In this document: in pieces, positions 43,569 to 55,549 of the stretch | Position numbering within the stretch: the stretch's first letter is position 1 | Layout: each line of letters starts with the position of its first letter | Source of the DNA: Impatiens glandulifera | Taxonomy: Eukaryota > Streptophyta > Magnoliopsida > Ericales > Balsaminaceae | Length of the DNA: 64,000 bases | Reading direction: 5' to 3' | NCBI RefSeq assembly: GCF_907164915.1 | Contig: NC_061864.1 | Span: 129,889-193,888 of the forward strand | The notes under the pieces: generated by a model | What the model saw: only the letters and a program-made list of their open reading frames with translations | The model's database searches: none | Told to the model about the DNA's origin: nothing | Made by a program: the position numbers and the translations under genes

Positions 43569-43970
43569 TTCTCATTAATGATTCAATATCTTTTTAATTC
43601 CTAAAATTAACTAAGTGCATGTCCTATTTATTTTTTTTTTTATTAAATTTGGTTTTTTCTCTCCTCCTCCCCATCACTTCAATCTTTTCAATCACTTCAT
43701 TTCTTTATTTAAAATGTCATTTTACCCTTATTAATATTTTTAAATTTTAAATTATTAAACCCTATTACCTATTGGTACATACAAATTTTTTTTTTCTTTT
43801 CACTTTAGTTAAAAATAAATAAAAAAAAATTAATTTAGGAAATGCCCTAAGTACATAAATCTCATGGCAATAAATATATATTATAAAAATAAAAACATTA
43901 AGCGAAACCTAATCATAATAATAAGAAGAAGAAGGGTGAGTTCGTTCTATCTTGGATTGGAATTGTGCGT
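43569..43970 (+). repeat. Right-hand copy of duplicated host intergenic DNA (part B), MnmE upstream region
   Basis: TTCTCATTAATGATTCAATA at 43,569 and the ATTATAAAAATAAAAACATTAA to GGAATTG stretch at 43,870-43,965 match 38,573-38,716. About 240 bases between these blocks are absent from the left copy. This segment should include the promoter and 5' UTR of the MnmE gene. Confidence 0.6.
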
Positions 43971-44012
43971 TGGAGAGGGGAAGAAGCAGCTATAGGTACT
44001 CGTCGGTCGGGA

Positions 44013-46896
44013 ATGGGTCTTTTCTCAAAAGTGGTCTTCCGCGGCTGCTGCTGCTGCTGCGTTTCTTCAAGACCCAACAACACTTTGTTATGCTCTTCTC
44101 TGCTTCCTCCTCCCGGTTTCTCTGTCTTCACTTCCAAAAGGCTTTCTCTCCTCCTCTTCTCTTCTTCCACCACCACTAAAACGCATTTATCTAAATCCCC
44201 TATTATCTCCTCTCAAGGTTGCTTTCTTTCTCTCTCTCTCACTCTTCTTCCTCTATTCAAATTCCAATACTAATCGTCTCTCATTTCAAATTAATGCAGA
44301 CAAGACTCTCGTGCTCACCAGAGATGAACGATTCCGATTATTAGATTCTGACCAATTTCCCAGCTCTACTACCATTGCAGCTATTGTCACTTCTTTAGGT
44401 GGTCCGCCAAGCGCCGTCGGGATCGTTCGCTTGTCCGGTCCATCCGCCCTACTTATTGCAGCTCGTCTCTTTCGTCCTGCCCGAACCACGAACGTGTCTA
44501 CATCTGCTTCTTGGAAACCTACTAGCCATGTTGTGGAATACGGCGTCGTTTTGGATCAGAACGGGAATCTAATTGACGAGGTCCACGCACACACACTCTC
44601 TCTCAAATGCAGCAAGCATATCTTATAGTTAGTGTAGCCATCTATTATTTATTTGTTATTTAAGAATGAGCAAAACTTACGGCTTCATTCATTCAGATCT
44701 TGTTGGTGCCCATGTTGGCTCCCAGATCCTACACACGGGAAGATGTGGTCGAGTTGCAATGTCACGGTAGTGACGTGTGCCTGCGTCGCGTGCTCAAGGC
44801 TTGTCTCGAAGCTGGTGCTAGGCTTGCAGAACCAGGTAGGTTACCACTCCCAACCTTGTCTTCAATATGTATTTTATTCATCGAATTGCCACCCGACATA
44901 CATGTCTAGTAGTACTACTAGTAGTAGTATACATACCCCCGCTTCATCAAAAAAAATTGTTTGTGTAATTTTTTAGGTGAATTCACTCTTCGTGCTTTCT
45001 TAAACGGCCGCTTAGACCTCTCTCAAGCTGAGAATGTTGGGAAACTTATTTCATCCAAATCCGTGGCTGCTGCAGAAGCTGCTTTGGCGGGAATTCAGGC
45101 ATTTCTCCTCCTGTATTTTATCGCCAACAAAGAAAATGCTGCTTATAGTTTTCTGCTTCTGTTATCTCCAGGACGTTGTTGACTACTAATCTATTCTGTA
45201 TAACAGGGTGGATTCTCTTCTATAGTTAAATCACTTAGAAAGCAATGCATAGAGTTGCTTACGGAGATTGAAGCGCGTTTGGATTTTGATGACGAGATGC
45301 CACCATTAGATTCGAAACAGCTTACGCAAACAATCGATTCAATGTCCAGAGATGTTGAGAATGCACTGGAAACAGCCAATTACGATAAACTTCTAGAAAC
45401 TGGATTGCAGGTATCATGGAGATCAATAATAGTATAAATACACAGAAATGTAATCAACACATAAAAATTAGTTAGTATTATTGTCTGTGTATAATCTACC
45501 TTTTTCTTATGGATCATTCATTATCTTGCTTCTTGTCTTTGTTAACCAGCATCTTCTTCCTCTACTCATAACATATATGCCATGCTTTGCCAACAATGGG
45601 GTTAATTATAGCAGACATTTGATTTGAATATTCTATCCAGATTGGAAGATGTAAACGGTTCTCTACCTGCATGTAATCGCCAGCAATTTTGATATGTTAA
45701 CTTGTTTCATGTTGATAATGCTGCAGATAGCAATAGTTGGTCGGCCAAATGTTGGAAAGTCCAGTCTTTTGAACGCTTGGAGCAAAGTATGTGTTTCACT
45801 TGTGCAGTTTCATCATGTTATCAGCTAGCTTCTTAAAAGGTAAGGTTATATATGTTTTAGTTTGCAGAGTGAGAGGGCAATAGTTACGGATATTGCTGGA
45901 ACCACACGGGACGTAATAGAAGCCAGCATTACTGTGCATGGTATCCCTGTTACCCTTCTCGATACAGCAGGCATCAGAGAAACTAATGATATTGTAGAGA
46001 AGATTGGTGAGTTCTTGAAAATCCTACTATTCTTAACTGGCACTTTTGTGATGTCTGCATTCATTCAACACCTCTAAAATTGGATTCCCAGGGGTTGAGA
46101 GGTCGGAAGCTGTTGCTATGGGTGCTGATGTTATCTTATTGACTGTAAGTGCCGTTGATGGCTGGACTTGTGAAGATTCTATACTTCTCAACAGGATTCA
46201 AGCAAATAAGGTCCACAAGTTATTTTGTTGTTGTTGTTGTTTACAATTTCTACATCTTTCCTGTTTGAACTTTGTTGAGAGTTCAGTAGTGTTACGTTGT
46301 TAACTTATACAACAACAACAGGATGCAGTTGGATCCTCTGCTCCGCTAGTGCTTGTAGTCAACAAAATAGATGCCGGTCCGTGCGGGCAGTCTGATTGGA
46401 CTGTTTCTTCTTCTGCACATGGAGAGGCGTCTCCTTTCAGTAAGACTGTCTTCACATGTGCTATTTCTGGGCAAGGACTAGATGAACTGGAGAGAGCAAT
46501 TTCAGGTCTGAACAATAGTATTCCTTCTGGAGGGCATAAGTGGACTGTCAACCAGGTTAGCTTCCATTTATTCGAAAAGAAAACTTAACAAGAAAATCAT
46601 TAATCCTTATCTTTTTATAATTCCGTAGTTATTGTTGTTGTTGTTAAACATGAAATTTGAAAGTTGAGGAATTGAATGGTGATAAAATAATATGTCAGAG
46701 ACAAATGGAGCAACTCCTTAGAACCAAGGAAGCCCTAGTGAGGTTGAAGAGATCTATGGAGGAGGAGCTGCCTCTTGACTTCTGGACGATTGATCTGCGA
46801 GAAGTTGCATTAGCACTAGGTCAGATAAGCGGGGTAGATGATATATCGGAAGAAATCTTGTCCAACATATTCGGAAAATTCTGTATAGGGAAATAA
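44013..46896 (+). CDS. mnmE: Organellar tRNA-modification GTPase MnmE/TrmE
   Basis: Ten exons: 44013-44217, 44300-44580, 44697-44835, 44977-45098, 45207-45410, 45727-45786, 45868-46006, 46092-46210, 46322-46555, 46699-46896. They give 566 residues. The N-terminal 70-80 residues are Ser/Arg-rich and look like an organelle transit peptide. Then come the folate-binding TrmE_N domain ([35 protein letters not shown]), a helical domain and an inserted G domain with GRPNVGKSS (322-330), GTTRD (348-352), DTAG (369-372) and NKID (437-440). It ends with CIGK, whose Cys belongs to the MnmE active site. In bacteria MnmE with GidA/MnmG makes the 5-carboxymethylaminomethyl group on U34 of certain tRNAs. 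A chloroplast or mitochondrial site is inferred. The exon 4 donor is CAG/GC, a non-canonical GC-AG intron. The start ATG at 44,013 is the first in frame; a GTG lies upstream. Confidence 0.93.
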
Positions 46897-47878
46897 TAGC
46901 GGCTGGCTAGAAGAAGTAACTGGTATGTATTATGTAAGTACATACAGTTATTATTGTGTATGTGTAATTTATTTATAATTCCAAAACTCTTGTTGACAAG
47001 TGTTATTATTATTATTATTGTTTATGTCTAATTTTATTTATAATTCCAAATCACTTATTGACAAGTGTACGTAGTTGACATCATTCAGATAGAGTATAGT
47101 AGTAGTACATTACAATTTCCATATTGAATGTAGTTTTGTGTTAAGTATAGTATAGTATAGTATAGTATAGTATATATATTCATCAAAAGTGAGCCAATCC
47201 AATAAAATAAAAGCCTGGAGGGGTTAAATTAGAATTGATATTCCATATAGAAGAAAAGAGCACAAAAGAGGAGTCTCTAGAGTAAGGGTTTGGATTCTCT
47301 CTTGTTGTTGTCTTCTTGTGTCATTTGTTTGTTTGTTGTTGTTGTTTGCAGTCTGCACTCACTGCAAAAGGCGCTATCTCCCCTGCAATTATTGCATCAT
47401 CAATTGCTTATTATTATTATTATTAATAGTGCAAGAGAAATTGCATTAGATCATCATCTTGATCCCCTTGGCCTAATCCTCCGTTCAAAGGGTTGTGGTC
47501 CACGGTCAGATCTATTAATTAATGTCCATCCATTCATGCTCCTCCTCGTCTTCTTCAAACATCTTTTTTCTTTCTTTCTCTTTATACTATTGGTACACCA
47601 TATGCTTATTATATGATGTACACAAGCACATTAAAATTATTCACCTTTCATTCCCCCCCTCCCTTGGAAATATGAGTTCCAATTATTATTACATTTACAT
47701 ATACCCACAGAAGTAAATAAGAATTTCAAAATTTATAATTATTATTATTATTATATATAACTAGCTTCAGCAGCAATAATCTGATATCGATCAGAGAAGA
47801 ATGATCAATAATTATGTATTTCTGAATTACAGTTTACAAATACAGGTCTATGGAATTCATCATATTTAACTCTTACAC
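46897..47878. other. Convergent 3' regions with an unresolved coding-like stretch
   Basis: Contains the 3' ends of MnmE (plus) and the SEC14-like gene (minus), a (TAGTA)n run at 47,147-47,172, and a plus-strand stretch at 47,340-47,530. That stretch reads SALTAKGAISPAIIASSIAY and, after an ATT run, AREIALDHHLDPLGLILRSK. It looks more like coding sequence than its surroundings, but I recognise no family and found no good exon structure. Confidence 0.4.
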
Positions 47879-48248
47879 TTAATTTGGCACGTCTTGAGAA
47901 TTAGACGATGATAATATGTCTACTGCCTTCTCCTCCTCCGGCTCTGTGGTTTTGTGAGTGTTATTATCATCATTCCCTAGTGTTGATCTAATTCCCCCCC
48001 AAAAAGAGGACATCTTCTTGTCATCTTCTCTCATCCTTTCTGCATACTTACCAATGTCAAACTTCGACTCCACTTTCCCCCCAAAGCTTGACTCCACCTT
48101 CTCCAAGTCGAATACTTCCTCCATTAGCTTCATGCTGTTGGGATCGTCCGAGTAAGCAAACTTCACTTTATTAGCTGTTTTTGCTTCTAGGAATGGTTTT
48201 GCCAGCTGTAATTTCACAAGTTTTAATTCCCATCATCTCCAAACTCCA

Positions 48249-48287
<39 letters not shown>

Positions 48288-49286
48288 GGATTGGAATTAG
48301 AAAATTAGCTTACCTTCCAGAATGGTTCGAAGAACTTGGGAGGGTTGTACAGTATTGCAATACCCAGTCTTTCGGGATAATGGCTTTGAAGGACATGGGC
48401 GGTTTCTTGTGTGACCTTAAGGGACACGTTTGATAAGTTGAAGCCCTGAAAGTCTATTAGCCAGACCATCTGTTCCTGCTCCTCCGCCAGATTCATGATG
48501 GCGTTCTCCATGCAATATACAAGGTACTTGATCTTTGACTTTACTGTTTTCGAATTCTGCATTTTGCATATATTATCCATTAATTCACATCAACAACAGG
48601 CAAAAACTAATTAACGCATAGCATAGCATAGCATAGCCTATATACCCATTATATTGAACAAATTGAAAAAGAAGAAGAAGAAGAAGATGAAGAACCTCGC
48701 GACTTGGTGTCATAACTAGAACTGTTCTCCCTTGCTTGTCTTCATAGTCCGACCTGTAGATTTTGCCCGTTTCAGCTTCATGGGCAACTTCATCCTACTC
48801 ATTCGATTGTGAGGTTAAATAAATCAAAAGGAAAGGAAAGGAAAGGAAAAGGGTTCTTTCTGTTTTTGATAATCGATCTGGATCAGGGATGATTATTGAT
48901 TGTATAAACTTAATTAGTTTTGTTGTTTCCAGTTGAATGGTTTATTTTATTTCTTACCCATTGAATTTCTTCCGGTTTGTAAGCCAGCCTCCATTTCAAG
49001 GAATCTTTAAGCATCTTAGTAGCCTTTTTAACATTCCAGTTCCTAGCCCTCAAGTATCTAGAGATTGAGGCATCACAGCAGTATGCAGCAACCCATGATT
49101 TATCTGGCAATTGTCCTAGCAACTTCCTCACTTCATTAATCTGCACCAATTTGTTTTGAAACAAATCCACAAATCGAAGCTAGGAGTGAGTGTTTCTGTC
49201 TAAATAAATAAAGTACGTAGATTGGCTGGCAGTGGCAGCATATAACATACCCTTTGTTGTTGTTCTTCAGATGTCAAGGAACTCAT
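47879..49286 (-). CDS. SEC14-like CRAL-TRIO lipid-binding protein
   Basis: Five exons on minus: 49251-49286, 48958-49140, 48696-48794, 48314-48556, 47879-48205, all joined in phase 0, giving 295 residues. An N-terminal CRAL-TRIO_N helical region (about 13-75) has SRYLRARNWNVKKATKMLKD. The lipid-binding CRAL-TRIO domain (about 85-250) has VWLIDFQGFNLSNVSLKVT, HYPERLGIAILYNPPK and a KVKFAYSDDP end. The acidic Ser-rich tail is probably disordered. It belongs to the small plant SEC14 proteins without GOLD or nodulin domains (often annotated phosphatidylinositol transfer protein). Transfer or presentation of phosphatidylinositol in the cytosol is inferred from the family. The gene is convergent with MnmE. 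All introns are GT-AG. Confidence 0.88.
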
Positions 49287-49691
49287 AGTTAAATATCACA
49301 ACAATCTCTCTCTGTCGTCTGTCAAGCAAAACAAAACAAAACAAACCAGAGAAACTTAGAGATTACAACTTGTTTAAAAAGATCTAGAAGAGAATCATAA
49401 AAATCAGCCATCCCTATCAGTTTTCTAGTAGATTTGTCCCTTCAATCAATTGATGATAATTTGATCATGTTAACTAACTGAGAAAAATATATATATATTT
49501 TTTTTTTAAAAAAAGAAAAGAAAAGAAAAGAAAAAGAGAATACAGGTGGGCGGCAGACATTATAAACCCCTCCCTCTGCAAGTTGATCTGACAACAAGAA
49601 CACTAATAAGTCTAGCAATTGGATCCTAATTAATTAAGCACAATAATTTCAGTAAAGTACTTCTTCTTAGATCATCAGGCAAGCAGATATC

Positions 49692-49738
<47 letters not shown>

Positions 49739-50995
49739 AAACATGAAGACGGAGGAATAACCACATAAGATGTGTTTACCTTGGTACACACAGACTGACT
49801 GACTGACTGACTGACTTGAGGGGGAAGGAGACGACGAGTTCTTGGAGATATCAGTGGACAAATTCCATCAGAATCGGGTCAACCCCCCCAAGTCGAGTGA
49901 GAACTGGATAGATAAATAGATAGATGCCGCCACAAAAAGCTTGGATTGATGCTTGCTGCTGCTCTTCTCTCTCTCACACACACAACACACAGCACACACA
50001 CGATGACAAATATTAACCCACCTACCATAGGGCAAAAGCCATGTGATCATCATAATGGATTTTTGTTTTTGAATTTATTTATCATCTTAAATTAAATCTT
50101 TAATCAAAACATAATTCCTTAATTACCCTTTTTTATCACCATTACAAATTAATGAAATATTATTTTAAATTATAATAATAAAATTCACTTTTTTCTTCCT
50201 CTAAAATATCAAATTAGTACAATAAGTTTAATGAGACATTTAAAACCTGACCTATAATATATTCATATTCAAATTGAGATTCAAACTTTATTTATAAATG
50301 TTTATATTTTATTTTTGAAAAGTAACTTGAAATTGTAAGAGTTGTTTTAAGAGGCTAGTATCTATAGTATCTACACCGTCGTCTTCTCTAGCAAAGATAT
50401 AGTATATATAATAATAAGTTGATCAAGCCCAATATCTATCCGGCTATCTATCTTTAACAATTGCAAATATTATGACAACTATATATTTTAGGTACATCTG
50501 AGATTTGAGAATATATATTATACATCTGGAGATCCAATTAATGAACTTATGTTAGTTCCAGTTGTAATTAAGTTTAACAAGTAGTAGTTTATTTAATGCT
50601 GAAGAAGATTATTATTGATTGGAAACATTTTTTTAATTTGGTGAAACAACAAATTAAAATAACCTTAAGAATCTAAATGTCTTTGTACAGTTAAAATATA
50701 CATAAAATATTTATACATATATTTTGTTTGAAAAAATAAATACAATTTTTTACAAATAAATATTGTGTTCCCTGTATTTATAGGTGTGATTGGAACATGA
50801 TTTGAAAAGAAAGGAAACACAACCAAAAATTAATTGAACACTAATTTGTGTTTTTATCACCAATCACAATGCATTTAATTTTAGGGTGTCTAATTTTGGC
50901 TGGGCTCTCCATTAATTTCTTGAATCTCATTTATGTAATGTTTTCCTCCCCCTTCTATCAAGCTCTTTATTTTTGTTTTGACCAAAAAAAAGAAA
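49287..50995. other. SEC14-like gene upstream region and AT-rich intergenic DNA
   Basis: Holds the likely promoter and 5' UTR of the SEC14-like gene. There are AAAAG runs (49,509-49,535), a TA/GA compound microsatellite (49,695-49,738), a GACT run (49,793-49,815) and CACA repeats (49,975-50,000). From 50,050 onward it is AT-rich sequence with no gene. Confidence 0.55.
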
Positions 50996-51004
50996 AGAAA
51001 GACT

Positions 51005-52650
51005 GTTTGTAACGAATATCAATAACGAGCTTATAGAGTCGTTACACATATTTAGTATCATTAACGAGTTTATAAGTCCGTCACTGATACATAGTATCTG
51101 TAACGGCGTTATAGGACTGTTACTGATGTATAGTTTCTATAATGGCGCTAAAAAAAGTCGTTACTGATACCACAATTTTCTGTCCGATTTTCGAAACAAG
51201 GGTATCGGTAACGGCACTAAGAGATGCTGTTACAGAAACCTCTTTACTATGTGTAATGACACTTTAAAAAGTCGTTATGGATACGACGTCTGTCGATTCA
51301 TTTTTTGAAACTTGAGTATTCTTAACGGCTTTTAATAAAATCGTTACATAAACTTCTTTACTATATGTAACGGCACTTTAAAAACTCGTTACAAATACGA
51401 CTTCTGTCGATTCATTTTCCGAAACGTGGGTATTTGTAACGGCTTTTGAGAGTGTCGTTACATGTAGTAAAGAAGTTTCTATAACGGTTCTATGTCAAGA
51501 GGCAACTGGTGCATTTTATCATTTAATATTAAATTTCTAATATTTTTTCGTTTTTTTTATAATGTCTGTTATTGAATTTGTACAGGAGAGGACTACCGGA
51601 CGGAGACAAATAGTGGGGCTGATTCGCCCAGTTGAACCTTCAACTATGATGAAAGGGTTGCAGAGCTATCCGAAATAGTGAAAGGTGCTTGAAAATATTC
51701 CATTCCTTGAAAGTCAGTGAATACTGGACACTCCCCTAATTTCGCTGACCTATTTCTCCACGCGCATTCAAAGAAACCAACTATGCAAGATCCAACTCCG
51801 GAGGTCCCCGCTATTGTTTTTGAGAAAGTGATAAGTCGTGTTTATAAATTTAATTTAATTTGTGTTTGTACTAATCAAAATTTAATTGTGTTTGTAGTCT
51901 GCGTTGCACACTACTATAGAAGAAGGTACGAGTAGGATTGAGCTACAGTTGACGGAGTACGTGTTCGGTCTCAAGGACATGGTTGAGTTGTGGGTATGGA
52001 GTCAGGCGTACGACCTACATCTTTTAGAGCAGATGCTCGGGGGATTTCTTTGAGCACTCAACGCATTGACACACATCAGTTACGTGATGAGAATCGGGCT
52101 CTACAGGAAGAGATGTGAGAGGAGCATGAAGCGGGGATGTTAAAGATGCGAGAGGAGCGTGAGGCTGAGAGACATCAGTCACGGGTAGAGGGTGATCAAA
52201 TGTAGAATGAGATGATTGAGATGAGGGAACAGATGACCATGATATTATCCCGCCCTCCCCTCCCCTCCTACTTAATGTGTATTGAGATGATTGAATATAA
52301 TTTTTGAATATTATTTGATTAGCATTTTTATTTATATAAATGTTTTTGAAAAATAGTTATTTAATATTGTTCACATGGTTAAATATTAATAATACGAAAT
52401 TAAAACGGAATATATTACATATAAGTAACGGCGTTGCTATTGGGAGAGTCGTTATTGATATATATGAGTAACGACATTGTTATTGGGAACGATATATGTA
52501 TCAGTAACAACTCTCTAATGTCGTTACTGATATTATTTAATATAGTAACGTTCGTTTGGTAACGAATGGTAATAGTACTATAACCCGTTATAGTATCAAT
52601 AACAACTTTTTGGTTTTTCAGTAACGACATTAACCCTTACTGATGAGATT
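51005..52650 (+). mobile_element. CACTA (En/Spm) transposon remnant
   Basis: Both flanks (51,005-51,500 and 52,425-52,640) are made of degenerate GTAACG...CGTTAC units (GTAACGGCGTTATAGGACTGTTACTGAT and similar), the subterminal repeats of plant CACTA elements. The centre (about 51,590-52,240) encodes fragments of the plant En/Spm-type transposase C-terminal region, such as SPNFADLFLHAHSKKP, EKVISRVYK and ELQLTEYVFGLKDMVEL. CACTA ends are eroded on both sides. It is dead. Confidence 0.65.
51590..52240 (+). pseudogene. En/Spm-type transposase C-terminal fragment
   Basis: Plus-strand frames with a VNTGHSPNFADLFLHAHSKK block, a VFEKVISRVYK block that runs into a likely intron, then TIEEGTSRIELQLTEYVFGL and a coiled-coil-like Glu/Arg-rich end with REEREAERH. 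There are frameshifts and stops. Only the tail of the protein is present. Confidence 0.5.
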
Positions 52651-53599
52651 CATTATATTTTTATTAAAGTTTATTTCTCTCTTATTTTTATCTCATTTGT
52701 AGCTCTTTTGTTGTTGAATTTTTTTATAAAACACAAGTGTTCGTCTAAACAAAATGTTATGCGTTGACAAAACATTGATAGTTTTTATGTGGGACAATAT
52801 TACAAGTTGTTTGCTAAGATGAGTTCATATAATTTTTGTTGGGAGAAACTTTTGAAGTCAAATATTTAATCTAAGATCTCGTTCTTTGGATGTAGCGTTA
52901 TTCACGGAGAAATTCTTAAGGATGGTATGTGCATAAAAAATGTTGTATTATGGTTAGTCATTGTCGTATGTGTCATGAGAGGGTTGAATCGACAACTCAC
53001 TTACTTTTGCATTGTCGATGGGTGACTAGTATATGTAGTCTTTTGTGGAGTGTCACTGGGATTCATTGGGTGATGCCCGAGTCTTTGGGTAGCTGTTGAG
53101 AAATTTGGATTGATGCGCCTAATATAACAACATACATAATCGGGTTATCATCCTAATTATTTTTTGGTGGGCTACCTAGTTAGAGAGAAATTGTCGAACT
53201 TTCACTGATCGTAGTCGTCCGATGCGTATCATTCATAATGTTATTATTTTTTTGGGAAAACGGTTTAACACCATTTAATTAAAAAAACCCAAAAGTGGGA
53301 GGGGTCAATAATCAAAACTAGACAAACCCTAGTTTTGATTGTAAGATGACAAACAAAAGACCCAAAAGTTTCTGAATGGTGGCAGTCAAATCACATTACA
53401 AAACACAAATTAAAATGAATAAAGACTACAATCTAGCTATCTCAACCTATGTTGTCTCCATATCTTCCTTTTGACCATATTGCCTTCTTCCACGTCCAAT
53501 CTTCTCTCGTTCTTCATGAAGTGAGATTGAATTGAAGCAGATAATGATGTATGTTTGCTCTTATTGTTTAATCTTCCTCTATATGAACTCGTACTAACA

Positions 53600-55466
53600 T
53601 AATAAAATGTATTTTTTTTAGGATTTCAAGATTTTTGTCACTACTTTTCTCTGCTTCAGTTTTCCGTGTTTGAGGATCAACAACCTTAGTTTCCTTCTCC
53701 TCTGTTGTATCTTTGCTTTAATCTTCTGCATCTTCCTCTTCTTTACATTTAAGTTTATCTTCTTCAGAATTCCTTGTTTCATCAATTTTATTTCCTTTCT
53801 TACTTCCCTCTTCTTGAGTTTGATTTCATTTTGTTCCTTCACCCGAATTCTGAATATCTTTCCCTTTGGCATTGCTTTCTTTTGCTGCTTGTTTTTTCAC
53901 AACTGTTTCATTTATACTAGGAATCTTTTGTTTCTTAGCTTCTCCATTCTTCATTTGTTATTTCTGGTTTGCTTTCTGGTTGGCCATTAATTTAGGGCAT
54001 CTCATTATAGAATGTTTAAAAGTATTGCAGTTCACGCATCTGTACGGTCACCATTCATAGTGTATTCCCATCTTGGTAGCATTTCCCTTTCGATTCACCA
54101 CTGTAATTTCGTTGGGGAGAACGCTTTTGGGTTGAACTTCAACGCTCATCCTAGCATATGTGAGAATTTTGTTTTCCTCAGTAATTTTGTCCATGTATAG
54201 CGGGTTTCCTAGAAGGCTAGCGAAATAGCTTAAGGCTTCCGCGTTGTACATGTAGGGAGGGATATTTTGCAACTTGAACCAGATTTGCACTGTTTCTTTT
54301 GGAATATTGTCATAGTCCGTACCCTCCTTCCATTTTTCGATCTTCATGCATTCTTTCCCCACGTGTGTTTGTCCCAACTCTAAAATTTTCTCAAGATTAG
54401 CCTCTTGATTGAATTTTAGGAAATATGACCTTCATTAGACCTTCTTTTCCCCATTGCTTGATGAGTTCTTCCTTGGTGGCATCAAAAGTGGCAGATTCTT
54501 TCTCAATATAATTATCCACTATCAACTGTTCCCATGATCGAACACATTTTTCTTCCACGTTTGATGGTAGCTTGAACTCAAATGGATTTTCGAGTTTTTC
54601 CACCTTTGCTTTAAACGCACCTAGGAAAATCTGTCCATTTTCTGGGATTTTGTTTTCACTTTCTTTTGCTAAGTTTTGACCCTGCTTTGTGTCTGGATTC
54701 TTTTTCCAGACTTGATCAACCTCACAATTTGGGTTCTTTTTCAGAGTATAAAACTTTGTCTTGGTACATTTTGCCAATTCTTTCATTGTGTTGATGGACC
54801 AGCTAACAATAATGTCATACTCCTTTTTTTTAGAAGGTTCCAACCTTGGAGGTAGTGCAGATTTACCTAAATAGTGATTTGTTGAACCCTTTCTTTGTTG
54901 AGAATCATTTCTTCATTCTTAGCTTGCAACAACATCCTTAAAACTTGGTTTCTCAGCCCTTTGAGGTTTTCCCTCTCATTAAAACTAACCCTCCATTTGC
55001 CTTTTGCCTTCTCTTCGGTTTCCACTGTTTCTATTGCTTTCTTGTTTACTGCATTATTCTGACATTTGTTTCCAACCCTGATTTCTTCTAGACCAACACT
55101 ATTTTCCTTTTGTTCCTCTGTAATTTCTTTATTCTTGTTGGTCGTCTCTGTTTTATTTTGCTTTCCTTTTTTCCTTTGTGACTTACCAGTTTTATCGGAT
55201 TGATTCTGATTCCCAAAAGAATCAACAACAAATTCATTTGAAAATGTTTGTTTATTTGGGCAATCAGTATGTATTTCATTTTTGCTCTTATCTCCGTTGA
55301 CATTCATCTTAACAGAATTATCGAAGGCTATAGTAGAAGAAGGCATACTTGGAGCTTTTCCACAGTTGACATTTATTCTCTTGCTCACGAATTCAGGGGT
55401 TCCATCTTTTCCTTCTTTAGCCAGAGTGTCTTTGTTTTTATGAGACGTAATGGGGTATGTGCCCAT
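53600..55466 (-). pseudogene. LINE ORF1 (DUF4283-like, zinc knuckle), broken
   Basis: Minus-strand reading gives a Lys/Glu/Asn-rich N-terminal region (54,867-55,466). A middle segment (54,397-54,843) has GQIFLGAFKAKVEKLENPF. A DUF4283-like part (54,048-54,377) has WFKLQNIPPYMYNAEALSYF, GNPLYMDK and YARMSVEV, followed by a CVNCNTFKHSIMRC zinc knuckle and a Lys/Glu-rich tail. A few stops (for example one just before the knuckle) and frameshifts separate these blocks. This is the RNA-binding ORF1 protein type of plant L1-like LINEs. Confidence 0.65.
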
Positions 55467-55549
55467 ATTTCCTTTATGTTGATTATCTGCATCTTGGACT
55501 TTCTTTGGATGAGTGAAACATGAATTTGATATATTAGGTGCCTGTTTAA

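Noticed and set aside
43965..44012. Earlier start for MnmE at a GTG
   Set aside because: Not an ATG, and nuclear plant genes rarely start at GTG. The ATG at 44,013 still leaves a plausible transit peptide.
47340..47470. A microRNA precursor (GGCGCTATCTCCCC resembles the miR390 partner strand)
   Set aside because: The match is partial and I see no opposing arm that would fold into a precursor.
53670..53990. Plus-strand hydrophobic frame (FCIFLFFTFKFIFF-type)
   Set aside because: Antisense shadow of the Lys/Glu-rich LINE ORF1 tail; A-rich codons read backwards give Phe/Leu.
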